From contig RPFO01000175.1 of NCBI GenBank assembly GCA_009746045.1, forward strand, positions 4,997,414 through 5,061,413: a stretch of DNA of 64,000 bases. The letters run 5' to 3'. This document shows positions 1-11,412 of the stretch, piece by piece; positions within the stretch are counted from its first letter, which is position 1, and every line of letters begins with the position of its first letter. Source of the stretch: Mesostigma viride. Lineage: Eukaryota; Streptophyta; Mesostigmatophyceae; Mesostigmatales; Mesostigmataceae. Below the pieces are notes generated by a model, which made no database searches, was not told where the DNA came from, and worked only from the letters and a program-made list of their open reading frames with translations. Made by a program: the position numbers and the translations under genes.

Positions 1-500
1 TCCTTTATAGAGCCTATGCTCTAGCACGTCCCAACGGCTCGTGCACAGTTTTAGCTCGATTGCCTGGCCTGGAACCGCGCTTAATTCGTCAAAAATTTGG
101 GCCCGCCTTGACTATGGAGCCCACCTTAGCGGTTAGAAATGCTTTACCCTTTGAACCCTACCCAAGAGGCCCCCGCCCTGCCACAAATAACCCCAAACCG
201 TGTCTCATCCACTCGCAAGCGTACACACCCTAATCGTAAGTGACCCCAAACCATGCCTGCGTGCCCTCCAAACCCTGAACCCGTTCCGTGTCTCTTACCC
301 TCGAAACCCACCCAAACCCCGCCTCATATGCCAACCTCGCGTCTTTAACAGCAATCGACCTATTTTCGATGGCTACAAGCTAACAAACGTATCTGGTGTA
401 CGCTTAAATATAACAATCATAATACCATGAAATAAATCCATCCACTTACTATTCATCAATATCGACATATATTCATCAACCATATCAATGCATCCCACAG
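1..500. other. Intronic or upstream sequence of the transporter gene
   Basis: No coding region is recognisable here. The stretch ends in a good 3' splice acceptor (AG at 499-500), directly followed by conserved transporter sequence, so at least its right end is an intron of the BASS-like gene. Upstream exons must lie outside the window. The left third has AC-rich near-repeats (variants of 'ccccaaaccgtgtctc'). Confidence 0.6.
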
Positions 501-1416
501 GCTGGAGGCCGCCGTGGGCACTGGCCTGATCCTCACCACCTGCGTGAGCGGCGCCCAGCTGGCCAACTACGCCACCTTCATCACCCACCCTGAGATGGCG
601 CCCTTCACCATCAGCCTGACGGCGCTGACGACCATCTCGGGCGTCGCGCTGACGCCCCTCCTCTCGCTCGCCCTCCTGGGGACCCGCGTCTCCGTGGACC
701 TCGGTGGGATGGCCGCCAGCATTGCTCAGATCGTCCTCCTCCCCGTGGCGTCCGGGGTCTTCATCAACGCCCGACTGCGGCCCCTGGCCGACACCCTGCG
801 CCCTTACATGCCACTTCTGGCGTTCGTGCTAACGGTATCCTGCATCGGCAGCCCCGTCGCGTTGTCGTCGGACACCATTTTGTCCCCCCTGGGCGCCAAG
901 TTGGTCCTGCCGGTCGTCATGCTCCACGCGGCCGCGTTCGCCGGCGGATATGCTTTGATCGCGCGCACGCGGCTCCGCGAGATCCTTCTCCCAGAGGAGC
1001 TAGAGGAAGCGGGTGATAAAGGGGATACGGAGTCTAGAGGAAGCAGAGCCTCATCGCCAGGTGTCGGGCAAGACAGTGCTGCGCGATCGAGCCCAGGTGC
1101 GGGCGCCGGAATAAGCAGTAGTGAGAACGGGGCGGCCGCGGCGGCGGTGCCGACCCACGTCAAGCTCTCTCGCGCGCTCGCGTACACGACGGGCATGCAG
1201 AGCTCGCTGCTGGCGACGCTGCTGGCCACGAAGTACTTCTCGTCCAACCCCAACGTGGCGGTGCCATGTGTCATCTCCACGGTCATCATGACGATGATGG
1301 GCTACTTCATGAGCAGCGTGTGGCAGCCTAAGAAGGAGGCGTGGGCGCCGGGGGCGGCGGGGCTCTCGGGTACGCGCACAGGCACGGGTACCCCTGCAGG
1401 TGGTGGTCGGATGTAA
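501..1416 (+). CDS. BASS-family sodium/metabolite cotransporter, 3' terminal exon (5' partial)
   Basis: The exon enters in phase 2 after the acceptor AG at 499-500 and ends at TAA 1414-1416, giving about 304 residues. The sequence starts with AVGTGLILTTCVSGAQLANY and continues through several hydrophobic segments to TTGMQSSLLATLLATKYF and AVPCVISTVIMTMMGY. These match, in order, the second half of bile acid:sodium symporter (SBF/BASS) proteins, including the 'GMQ' and 'LATK.F' motifs near the end. In plants this family sits in the plastid envelope and imports organic anions or keto acids with sodium. A low-complexity acidic and Ser/Gly/Ala linker of about 50 residues (positions about 1000-1150) interrupts the last membrane helices, an algal-style loop insertion. 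The subfamily (BASS1-5) and substrate cannot be told from this exon. The N-terminal half and any transit peptide are outside the window. Confidence 0.88.
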
Positions 1417-3640
1417 ACTGAAAGGGGTCGGGGTACAGTGGTTCTCGGGCAGTGGCTGCTCCCCGGGCGCCTCAGCGGTGCTTTAACCATGGCGTGGTGG
1501 ACGCACTGTGTGGACGCACTCTGTACAGCTGTCGCAGGCGTCGGCGTGGGAATGGGACCGGCTGGCTGCGTGGCAGTGGCTGACACGGAGTAGGGTGTAG
1601 GCAGCAGTAGAAGCAGGGAGGGGTCGAGTAAGGTAGGTGTGGTATCTCGTCTCCATTTTTAGTTATGAGAGCGTTTGAACTAGAGGGTAGGAATCCCATC
1701 ATCCGACGACGGGGGACAGCTGGAGGATAGGACAAGCGGCATCCTGTAGTCAGAGTGACAAGAGCCAGCATCACGTTGGTGTGAAATAGTCAGTCTGCTA
1801 GTGCTCGGGCGTGACCACCGCGTTGTTGTGGCCTAACGAGTAGTCGGATTGGTGTTCAGCGGCATCCGTATTTGTAGCACTCGGTTTGTGCAGTGGTGAA
1901 ATGGGTGTGTTGCAGGGTTTCTTTCCCCCCCAATATATGTTTCTAATGAAATTCAATTCTGACAAGCTTTCTGGTTGAATTAGTGTTTTCAATGCAATAT
2001 TCACCATGATGGTGTCCCTTCCCAGATGTCAGCGCCAATCAAACTCATCCCCCCAAGACACAACATCCTTTGCCACGCACTTTGAATTTTCTCTGCCTGG
2101 GATCAACTCCTAGCTCTATCCATTTGAATGGGGCAGGAAGGTAAGGGGGACGGGGGAGCAAGAGGGGGTTGTTGGGGTTAGCATTCTAGCCAGCCCCAGC
2201 AGGAGTTGGCGCGGTTCTCCGGCGAACACTCTTTGGCGTGCACGTTGCGTGTGGCGGGGTTATGTGAATGTGCTGCCGATGCCAAGTGGGCCGATGTGGT
2301 GGTGTTTAGACTTAACGTGGGGTGCGGGGGGGGGGGGGGTTTTCAGCTAGGGGGCTTGGGCGGGCCACGTAAGGAGGGGAGGGTGAAGGGGAGATTTTTC
2401 TTTCTAGGGATGTTTAGCAGCTGACTGAGTTTAACGAGCTCAGATAGGAGAACCAATTGCTGGTCTTCTTAAGCTGATAACTTTTTACCTTTGTAAAACA
2501 AGGGGGATAAAGTTCATAGTTCGTGTCTATTTCTTTATCTCTTTCTCTTCCCCGCCTCTTCGACAACTTTTCCTCGTCCTATTCATGCAGCGTTGTTTAT
2601 CAGCCCGCATGTTATTTCTTATATTTTCTGTTTTGTATATATTTCGTATTTATTTTCTGTTGGCTCGCGCCGTGTCCGGCCGTGGCATGTCGTTTTCATT
2701 CCTGGCTCATTGACAAGTTGCCAGCTGGCTCCACTGTGCCGCCGTCGACCCTGCCGAAGCGTGCACAGCAGCGACTCGTTGTATTTCGATGCAAGGGGGC
2801 CAGCATGCCTTCGGTTGTAGTGGGCGCGGTCACCGCAACCCCACGTGGCACATAGGCCATCATGCTGACACATGCCACACAGGTCACGCACTCTACCCAA
2901 CTGCAAGGGTTCCGTAGGTCTTTTACTGCTGACACAGGCCACACAGGGCGAGGGTGTGCTGTACCCGACAAGACGTAATCTCTGCTCTGCTCCGTACAGC
3001 GCACACATCCGCGTAGGTATACGTCAAGCTAAGCTCTCCATGTTTATAGGTGCTGACTGCCACGTGTCAAGAACACGTTTCCGCTCATTATTGAACTCGC
3101 AGTGTGCCACCTAGGTATTTACTTTTAGTAAGTAAACATTCACAGCGCAAACCCATGCCTCATAATCGTTTGCGATATCCAACACAACCTGTTTATCAGG
3201 CATCATGCTTCCGTGCGTCACGCAGGCCCCCCAGGTACTGTGTGCTGGTATCCTTTTTCCTCTTCTTGTCCTTCTTCTTAACTATGCGGCCTCCTCTTCC
3301 ACCCCTTAACACTCTGGTGGATATAATCCCTAGCCCCCACCCGCCGCGGCCCCAAGCCCCCGGCCCCCAGCCCCCGGCCCCACCTCCCAGCCCCCAGCCC
3401 CCAGCCCCCAGCCCCCAGCCCCCAGCCCCCAGCCCCCAGCCCCCAGCCCCCAGCCCCCAGCCCCCAGCCCCCAGCCCCCAGCCCCCAGCCCCCAGCCCCC
3501 AGCCCCCAGCCCTCAGCCCCGATGATCTCTTCCTCCACGATCTCTTCCTCCATGATCTCTTCCTGTGACCCCCCTGCAATCCCTCCCTCTCCCTGGTCCC
3601 CCCGTGCAATCCCCCTGACATGCTTCTCCCCGGACCGCAG
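1417..3640. other. Non-coding: transporter 3' region and upstream part of DUF2996 paralogue A
   Basis: No convincing coding exon is seen. It should contain the transporter 3' UTR and, near its right end, the unidentified first exon (transit peptide) of the DUF2996-A gene. By analogy with paralogue B that exon must end in phase 1, and I could not pick it out. There is a poly-G run at about 2327-2338. The right end is intron-like, closing with the acceptor AG at 3639-3640. Confidence 0.5.
3350..3520. repeat. Heptanucleotide minisatellite (CCCCCAG)n
   Basis: About 20 copies of a 7-base C-rich unit, with slight variation at both edges. It lies immediately before the acceptor of DUF2996-A exon 2, so it is probably intronic and could act as an exaggerated pyrimidine tract. 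Both strands translate into long Pro- or Gly-rich open frames that are not genes. Confidence 0.9.
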
Positions 3641-6155
3641 CCGCCAGCACCCCAGCTGTGAAGCCATCCCCTGCTACCCCAGCTGTGAAGCCATCCCCTG
3701 CTACCCCAGCTGTGAAGCCATCCCCTGCTACCCCAGCTGTGAAGCCATCCCCTGCTACCCCAGCTGTGAAGCCATCCCCTGCTACCCCAGCTGTGAAGCC
3801 ATCCCCTGCTACCCCAGCTGTGAAGCCATCCCCTGCTACCCCAGCTGTGAAGCCATCCCCTGCTACCCCAGCTGTGAAGCCATCCCCTGCTACCCCAGCT
3901 GTGAAGCCATCCCCTGCTACCACTAACGTATCCAGCCAGCGCGTGTGGGCAGGGGAAATGGCGGCTGCCGCCGAATTACCCCCCAGGGGCCCACAGGCAA
4001 GGCCCCCACCCGCAAAGGCTGTGCCGAAACCAAAACCCACGCCCAAGTCGCTCGCGCAGGAGCTCGCGGAAGTGGTCGCGTTGCTGCAGAGGGATCTGGG
4101 GGCGCAGGGTGTGCGAGAGGTCTCCGTCGGTTTCCTGGATCGTCAGGTACGTGGGTCCGCTCGCGGACCTGTCGACCCAAAGTAAAAGGGCGCATGCATG
4201 GGCCACTGCCGCGTGGTGTCTGCGGACGTGCGTGCATAGTTCACACGCTTTCAATGCGTCTTCTCGAGGGGCGGTTGCATGCTGGGCAAGAGGCGTAGTA
4301 GTACGTCGATACTCAGGTGGCGGCTGCTTTCGTGTTCGCCGCTGTGGGCATGTAGAGTCGCCGACAGCATGCGGTGGCGGCGCTGGATGCGCGGGTGTGA
4401 GCATGACAGTTGCTAGGCAGACACTATCGACAAGCTTCGGCCATCAACTAGCTTGAGCCATCGACTAGCTCGGGCCATCAATCAGCTTGGGCCATCAACT
4501 AGCTTGGGCCATCAACTAGCTTGGGCCATCAACTGGCTTGGGCCATCAATTAGCTGGGGCCATCAGTTAGCTTGGGCCATCAGTTAGCTTGGGCCATAAA
4601 TTAGCATGGGCCATCAACTAGCTTGGGCCATCAATTAGCTTGGGCCATCAATTAGCATGGGCCATCAGTTAGCTTGGGCCATCAGTTAGCTTGGGCCATC
4701 AATTAGCATGGGCCATCAACTAGCTTGGGCCATCAATTAGCTGGGGCCATCAACTAGCTTTGGACGTGGTGCAGCCTTCGGTATTCTTGGTGGAGGCCCT
4801 TTGCAGCATTATCTCTTGCAGCATTATCTGTTTAAAGCCATGTTAGCTCGAGGCTTAGGCAAGGGCCACCAAAGTCCTAGCGCCCAAACGTTGTTATTCC
4901 ACCATGGGCCGCCGGTTGATTTGCCCTTTGGTGTGTCCCCACAGCACTTGTCACTTTTGCATTTTGGGGGGGCGCTCGTGTGTCGCTTGATCTCTCTCTG
5001 TGGTGAAATCCCTCTCTGGCTATTTCCTGCTCGTTACGGTGAGCAAATGTCGGAGCTGACAGTTGCCGCCTGGGCGGTATTGCGCGTGCTGTGCTGGCAC
5101 TTTCTTGGATGCATCCTTGTGCGCAGGTGTTTGGTTCCTTCTGGAACGGCCGCGTCATCCACAACTTTTGGCTCTTCTTCCCTGACAGCACATTGAACGG
5201 TGAGCCTGGAAACTTTGCAGGCGCGTCCGAGCCCCTGCCCCCCTGTATCAATCCGCCCAATACCACGAATTAATTAATAGCACCATGAGCCCCGCTCTAT
5301 CTTGTTCAGATCGTTCCACCCAATACCACGAGCCCAAGCCATGTCTCAACTCGAGCCACTGTGCCACAGAGGCTTATGCGACTTCATGTCTTTTCTTTCT
5401 TGTCACGCGTGCACATGGGTACCAGGGCTTCAGCTTTGGGTGGTGGGATTTTACCGTTTTCCCCCTATTTCATGTGTCTCAATCTGTGTGTGACTGTGAA
5501 CGTGTTACGGCACACCCAGCTTTGTGCGCCCTGCGTTCCGTTCTTCCTTCCCTCCCTCCTTTGGCTCGTTGGTTTGGCTGGGACCCCAGCCTTCATCCAT
5601 GCAGTCCTACAATGTATCTGTTGATTACAAATATTTGATAGGATATGTGTGTTTGTCATTACCTTACTGTCTCATGATATCAAGGAGACAACCCGCACAG
5701 GCCAGAAATCTGGAGAATTCGCGATATGTCCGTCACAGTTATGTGAAGGGGCCATCCGTAATTGCATGCATTGGGGCTTACTATTTAGGCCTGGCTTCCC
5801 TCTTCGCATGCCCGCATTGCCCTGTATCACCATGTTTCATGATACAGCGTGGAAGGTTTGCGCCAGGAATTTCCTGCGAGTGCAGGCTCAGTAGTTGAAA
5901 GGCTGCCTTGTACACCTCCTGCGCACTGCCCCTTTGTGCTGCCCTTGTAATGCTTGGCCTACTTGTTGCTGCATGTGCCTTTTCTTACATGCTGATGCAG
6001 GCACCAAGGCCATATCTTTGGCGTCGCATGGCAATGCCCCCAGCAACGTGGAGCCCTTCATGTCAGATGCGAAGGTTTCTACTCCTGATGCTATCGTGGA
6101 TGGGGTTGTGAAACGTCTGCGTGCACAGACATCTTGCCTGCCATTGGCAGAGTAA
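3641..6155 (+). CDS. DUF2996 (NdhV-like) plastid protein, paralogue A; exons 2-4, first exon not found
   Basis: Exons are 3641-4146, 5127-5199 and 6001-6155 (stop TAA). Introns have AG acceptors at 3639-3640, 5125-5126 and 5999-6000, with GT donors after 4146 and 5199, and the join stays in frame. Exon 2 encodes ten copies of a nine-residue Pro-rich repeat (VKPSPATPA), then SLAQELAEVVALLQRDLGA. Exon 3 gives GSFWNGRVIHNFWLFFPD. Exon 4 gives KAISLASHGNAPSNVEPFM and ends VVKRLRAQTSCLPLAE. The pattern (helix, 'GxW/F..G...FxxYFPD', 'G.KA.S...G..PS..E.F..DE', 'V..RL.AQK') is that of DUF2996, the family of cyanobacterial and chloroplast NdhV, a peripheral subunit of photosynthetic NDH-1. Exons 3 and 4 have the same lengths and phases as in paralogue B. 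The missing first exon should encode a transit peptide ending in phase 1. Assignment to DUF2996 is strong; the NdhV role is inference. Confidence 0.75.
3652..3921 (+). repeat. 27-bp coding minisatellite in DUF2996-A exon 2
   Basis: Ten near-identical tandem copies of a 27-base unit in frame, each encoding VKPSPATPA in the coding frame. It forms an extended Pro/Ala/Lys linker between the expected transit peptide and the DUF2996 domain. Paralogue B instead has a shorter KGA-rich linker. Confidence 0.95.
4436..4760. repeat. 17-bp minisatellite in intron 2 of DUF2996-A
   Basis: About 19 imperfect copies of a unit read as 'gggccatcaactagctt', with variants ending in tagctgg, tagcatg or cagttagc. 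It lies wholly inside the intron 4147-5126. Confidence 0.92.
5682..5728 (+). repeat. Dispersed repeat copy (5' half)
   Basis: Contains 'atatcaaggagacaaccc' followed by 'caggccagaaatctggaga'. This is the 5' half of a roughly 95-bp repeat seen at more than eight places in the window. It lies in intron 3 of DUF2996-A. Confidence 0.8.
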
Positions 6156-7554
6156 CCTTTCTGCTGCTTCAAATTACAGCAGGGGGGTGTGGCTGCAATT
6201 ACGCCGCTTCGCGGGCTGGCATGGAAAGTCCACCATATGAACGGTGCAACCAGCGATCCATACAGATGTTGGTTGTGCATGGCATGCAGCCTTGTGCATA
6301 GGTTGACTTGCTTTTGTGTAAAGGGAAGTAGTCAGTGAAAAGCACGTAGACTACGTCCAACCAATGCATGATAGCATTATCATGTAAGGAGTTCGAATTA
6401 GTGATGGGTCTGCCATGCTAGCTTAACAAAATGAACATATTCAAGTCATATGCATGCATAGTTTTCTGACTTAACATGCATGCATTCATGTTCAGATCAA
6501 TCATCCTGCATCAAATTCAGTCAGATCGTGCTTGCATTCGATGCATCTTTTAAGACACGCACCCACCAGTACAACCGGTTACGGCTGAAACACAGTATTG
6601 AAAATGGTGCGCACGTGATAATGACATGCAATTCGATCAGGGTATGACAACCGGCCCCACGCAACATGACTAGAGCTAGTTGCTCACCACTCGACACTAC
6701 TAGCTCAACACGGTTGGAGGCCAAACGTCCCCATTACGGAAACCGAGGTCGCCCATGCAGGAGCTAGTCGGGCGCGCCCAGTCCAACCCACTCGCCCTCG
6801 CCCTCGCTCAGCCATCCGGATCAACCGCCCACTGCAATATGGCCATGCATGCAAGCTCGATCCTCGCCCGCGCCCAAGAAACCGGCCCTGCCACGATCAC
6901 AAATTAATGGCGTTTTACTATACCCCGGAGCTACAAAAAATAATTGTCTCTCGATCCGCGGCAATCAATTTTCTAGATAGGCCCCGTAGAGCTCTAGTGA
7001 CTATAGATATGATTGGGGCATGATGCAGACGATATTTGTTGTCGATCCTTGATGTTTGTAACTTTCATGTATTTTTTTTTTCCAAATGAGCTTAGCATAT
7101 AGTACTCCATACGTGGCTTGCCCACTGATGCGCATGACACGCAAGTAAAGTTAAATTAAATTGCTTGATATCTCCGTTCGGCCGAGTACATGTAGCACAT
7201 ATCCCTGAGAAGGGGCATATGGCATTCTGGGCTACCTAAACTTCCTGCAAGGGCCGTAGGGTGTAAACTACAACTGCTCTGGGTGCACAAAGTGCACATC
7301 CTGCACCACTATGTATGCCAGACAGCGAAGGTGCACATGGACATAGGGGGGAAGATCATCATGGCTAAACAATGGCTACGGCATGGCGTCGATCTCAGCA
7401 GAGAGCAGCTCTCTGCATTGGCAATGCTAAGCTCAATTCTTAATGCACCGTCCGTGGGGACTGAGTCCCATCATAGGCGCATGCACGCGTAGGCGTGGGC
7501 GCCAACACGCAAGTACTTGCTTACTTAATTGGATAGGAGCTGACCACGGAAGAA
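6156..7554. other. Intergenic, no gene recognised
   Basis: AT-richer sequence with many 'catgcatg'-like palindromic hexamers (for example 6450-6490) and no ORF with domain character. It separates the end of DUF2996-A from a decayed LINE ORF1 copy. No RNA gene was recognised. Confidence 0.6.
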
Positions 7555-8970
7555 TGTACCGAGATCGTCCAGAACTTTTAATTCCTGGCCCATGCAGGAA
7601 CGCAAGCTTGTTGGGATTGGGGGGCCGGCCATCGAGCCGACGCCGACGTGGAGAAGTTCCCATTGAAACGCGTCAGAAACTGAGTGAGGTCAATTAGCAA
7701 AAGAATAAAAACGCACCATCTCCTCGCTATCCTGCATACAAGATGATCTTCCAGCTCAACGAACGCGCCCTTGTCGATCGGCCGATCGCTGCGCTCCGCA
7801 ACCCAGCTTCCCGCCCAGCTAGCGCCTGCAGCCACGCCGGCTAGCTCCCTACCTGATACCTCAGCAAGGATGACATCCATCTGAGCAGAGCTGGAGGAGC
7901 ACGTGACCTGGCCGCTGGCCGAGAAGCTGACCACGATCAGGACCACGATGCTCAACACGGTGGAGGCCTGCCTGCACGGTCTCTAATGCGGAAAGCAAGG
8001 TACGTCGCCCACAATGAAGCTTCAACCCCAGCTCGTGAACGGCGCGCTGCAGACCGCGAAGCAGGCTTCCGGATGCATGCACATGCAGGCTGCCCTACTC
8101 TCTCGCCAGGTGGAGGGCAAGTGCGGCCTGCTCGTCAAGAAGCTACTAAGACGCCATCACCGCCCAAAACGAGGCCCTGGCCCCGCAGGTCCCGCGCAGA
8201 TTCATGGTGCGATCGAAGCAGACGGCCACCATCGCTGCCCATATATGCAGCCCATCCGGCAGGCAGATGGCGGGGCCTCCCGCTGCACTCCAACGCGGAC
8301 CTAGCTTCTGCAGTCAGCGACCACCTCGACCACGGCCGACGCCATCACCATGCACGAAGCTGCACCAGGAGGAGCAGATTTGCATGGAAGCCGGCCCACC
8401 GCCGAGTGCACAGGAAGAAAGGACACCGACCGCGCCCGCCGCCATGCAATGCCGAGTAGCGGAGAGCACTGCGTCGTTTCGAGCATGCAGCAGCCATGGG
8501 GGAGACGGCTCAGTCTCTTGAGGCCGAGCTCAGGAACAAGCTCAAGTGCTCCTTACCCAACTAGTGGACCTCGTAGGCCTCGTCTACAGCTCACTGGTGA
8601 GCTAGCTAGAGCCGTGTGGGCACCGCCAATTGGACCCACTCGAGGGACTGACTACTGAGGCGACACTCCCTGACCAGTCCTGCTCTGACACCGGCTTCAG
8701 AGCCATGCAGTGAATAAGCATGCAACGTGGTCCCTCTCTCGCCGCAGGAACTAGTTGCACGACCTATACCCTGGACGATGGATGGCAACCTGACGCCCAC
8801 TCAGCAGTAGCAGCGATCGACGCGACTTGGAGTGCCTCCGCCACAAGCAAGACCCCAAGAAGCCCATGGTGTATAAATTAACTCCGGAGGCCGGGGCGGG
8901 GACTTCAGCTAGAGCTGACGAATATCAAGGAGACAACCAGATGTATGTGGACGCCCCGGCTAAACGGGCT
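7555..8970 (+). pseudogene. Decayed LINE ORF1 copy (sense on + strand)
   Basis: Base-level similarity to the intact minus-strand ORF at 38941-40134 can be followed from its N-terminal part ('caggaacgcaagctt' at about 7592) to its last codons ('atgtggacgcccc' near 8948-8960). Clear blocks are 7885-7975 (encoding EEHVTWPLAEK), 8020-8150 (VEGKCGLLVKK) and 8770-8880 (TLDD, then K.DPKKPMVY). Many indels and stops break every frame, so it is not functional. A fragment of the dispersed repeat 'atatcaaggagacaacc' is inserted near the end (8923-8940). The copy abuts the tetranucleotide array, whose first unit follows its 'gggctaag' end. Confidence 0.85.
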
Positions 8971-8971
8971 A

Positions 8972-8975
8972 AGAC

Positions 8976-9061
<86 letters not shown>

Positions 9062-9714
9062 GGTAGGTAGGTAGGTAGGTAGGTAGGTAGGTAGGTAGGT
9101 AGGTAGGTAGGTAGGTAGGTAGGTAGGTAGGTAGGTAGGTAGGTAGGTAGGTAGGTAGGTAGGTAGGTAGGTAGGTAGGTAGGTAGGTAGGTAGGTAGGT
9201 AGGTAGGTAGGTAGGTAGGTAGGTAGGTAGGTAGGTAGGTAGGTAGGTAGGTAGGTAGGTAGGTAGGTAGGTAGGTAGGTAGGTAGGTAGGTAGGTAGGT
9301 AGGTAGGTAGGTAGGTAGGTAGGTAGGTAGGTAGGTAGGTAGGTAGGTAGGTAGGTAGGTAGGTAGGTAGGTAGGTAGGTAGGTAGGTAGGTAGGTAGGT
9401 AGGTAGGTAGGTAGGTAGGTAGGTAGGTAGGTAGGTAGGTAGGTAGGTAGGTAGGTAGGTAGGTAGGTAGGTAGGTAGGTAGGTAGGTAGGTAGGTAGGT
9501 AGGTAGGTAGGTAGGTAGGTAGGTAGGTAGGTAGGTAGGTAGGTAGGTAGGTAGGTAGGTAGGTAGGTAGGTAGGTAGGTAGGTAGGTAGGTAGGTAGGT
9601 AGGTAGGTAGGTAGGTAGGTAGGTAGGTAGGTAGGTAGGTAGGTAGGTAGGTAGGTAGGTAGGTAGGTAGGTAGGTAGGTAGGTAGGTAGGTAGGTAGGT
9701 AGGTAGGTAGATAG

Positions 9715-9783
<69 letters not shown>

Positions 9784-9784
9784 G
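8972..9784. repeat. Tripartite tetranucleotide array (AAGT)n-(AGGT)n-(AAGT)n
   Basis: About 21 units of AAGT, then about 164 units of AGGT (9061-9716), then about 17 units of AAGT, almost without interruption. The two motifs differ by one A/G transition. The long LPTY-repeat reading frames on the minus strand are translations of this array and not proteins. Confidence 0.97.
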
Positions 9785-10149
9785 AAGGAAGTGAGTAAGG
9801 AAGTGAACATGCACTATGGCATGCCACGGAGTACCCGATCGTGAGGTAAACTTTTCTACGCAGATACTTCACCCGCGAAGGCAAGTGGCGTGACTCACTC
9901 GCCCAGGTCAGTCTGGAGTCGCTGATAGTCTGATACCAACTCCGCGTCATCGATCCGGATTATGCAAGGCGACTGTACGCTCAGCCATGATGACGGGTGT
10001 GGGGGGTAGGTTTTCTAGGACTCAACCTATGATTCATGCATAGCTGGTATTACTTCGACTAACTCAATCGATTCGGCCCTTGCATGCACTGTCGATCATG
10101 CAGGCAGTCATATTGACGGCAAGGTATAGTCAGTACGTGTATTATCTGT

Positions 10150-10190
10150 AGGACAACCAGCACAGGCCAGAAATTTGGAGAATCGGGTAG
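10150..10190 (+). repeat. Dispersed repeat copy (5' half)
   Basis: Reads 'ggacaaccagcacaggcc' then 'agaaatttggagaatcggg', the same family as the copy at 5682. Confidence 0.8.
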
Positions 10191-10648
10191 TTATATACTT
10201 ACAAATTACAATCGACCAGCTGCTGCCGGAGAATGTTGACCATACGTGCGGAGAATTAGACCAATACACAACAGCAATTGTAGGCTTCTAATTGGCTACA
10301 CAGACATGTAGCAGCTAGTGGATTCACCGGACATCATAAGAGGAGTCATGTCACTTACAATCACTTCAAATCATAGAGCCTGCATACAACACACATGTAG
10401 TATTGTGAGCATAGCAAGGACTTGCTGCATGCCTTCAAGTGCCAGAAATAAACCGGGGCAGCGCAAGGGCAGACGCCACACATCCACGAACGGACAGCCT
10501 GTGAGGCACCCTGGATGCCAGTTGCCCCGAGAGGCAGGATGCTGGGCCGCGAACTACGGATAAACCGTTCATGCAGGTAGTTCGCTCATGCCCTGGTAAA
10601 CCACTGCTTTGCACAAGATAAAAGCACAAAGGCACGGTTGAGCACATA

Positions 10649-10740
10649 TCAATGAGACAACCAGCTTAGGCCAGAAAACTGAAGAATCTGGACCATGGTA
10701 GCTCAAGCCTGCTGTTATCGTATCCACGACATGTGCTATT
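10649..10740 (+). repeat. Dispersed repeat, near full-length copy
   Basis: Runs from 'tatcaatgagacaaccagc' through 'aggccagaaaactgaag' and 'ggaccatggtagctcaag' to 'cctgctgttatcgtatcc'. This is one of four copies showing both halves. A further short piece ('caatgagacagccagc') follows at 10767. Confidence 0.82.
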
Positions 10741-11412
10741 ACTTTCATACTTGTACAGGCTAACACCAATGAGACAGCCAGCTAAGGCTTACATAGCCGT
10801 GCATGGGCAGGTCCCGCGCAGCTCGAATTTCCAACACTCGAACTTGAACAGCATCGCAACACCAGTTGGGTCGCAGCTACCCGTGGGCCGAGGGGGGATA
10901 CAAACGCCCCCAGCTCGCAGGAGGGTGTTGCTAAATTGCTAGCATGCTGCCCAGCAACGACGACGTGTCCATTGCCACAGAAGGGAGGGGCAGTAGTGCT
11001 GATGCTTAGTAGCCTCTGCACATTACCTTGAAGGGCATATGAGCAAGTTGGCATGCAGGCATGTGCACCGTAGGTGACCCCGTGGAGGACTGAGCCAAAA
11101 AGGGCTGGTTTAACCCCTGCCACGTGTCCCCGGAAGCGCCTGCGACGCATCATCTGGCCGTAACCGTGCAGGCTGCATCGGCGGCGCTATCTCCGATCGA
11201 CAGGTCCCTCATGGGAAGCTGGCGGCTTCACAGATCTCCCGGCTCGCCACGTCAGCGTGGATGGGGCAACGGCCGTCACCATGTGGTGAACAGCTTTCCC
11301 ACGTCACCAGAACGCCGCTCAGGAGGACCATTTGACGCGTCCAAATGTAGCGTCGCCATCACCTGCGCAGCCCGTTGCCCGACCAAGGGAAATGCCATGG
11401 GAACCTGTGTTC

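Larger units (their letters stand above)
9785..11412. other. Intergenic with dispersed repeat fragments
   Basis: No protein-coding exon recognised. The stretch contains at least three fragments of the dispersed 95-bp repeat (10150, 10649 and 10763). The right edge is the 3' flank of the minus-strand COX17 gene. Confidence 0.6.

Noticed and set aside
4436-4760. CRISPR-like array
   Set aside because: Units are contiguous 17-mers without spacers; this is a minisatellite in a eukaryotic intron.
8905-9950. Three long minus-strand frames of LPTYLPTY repeats (279-341 codons)
   Set aside because: They are translations of the AAGT/AGGT array. All frames stay open because the unit has no stop codon on that strand.
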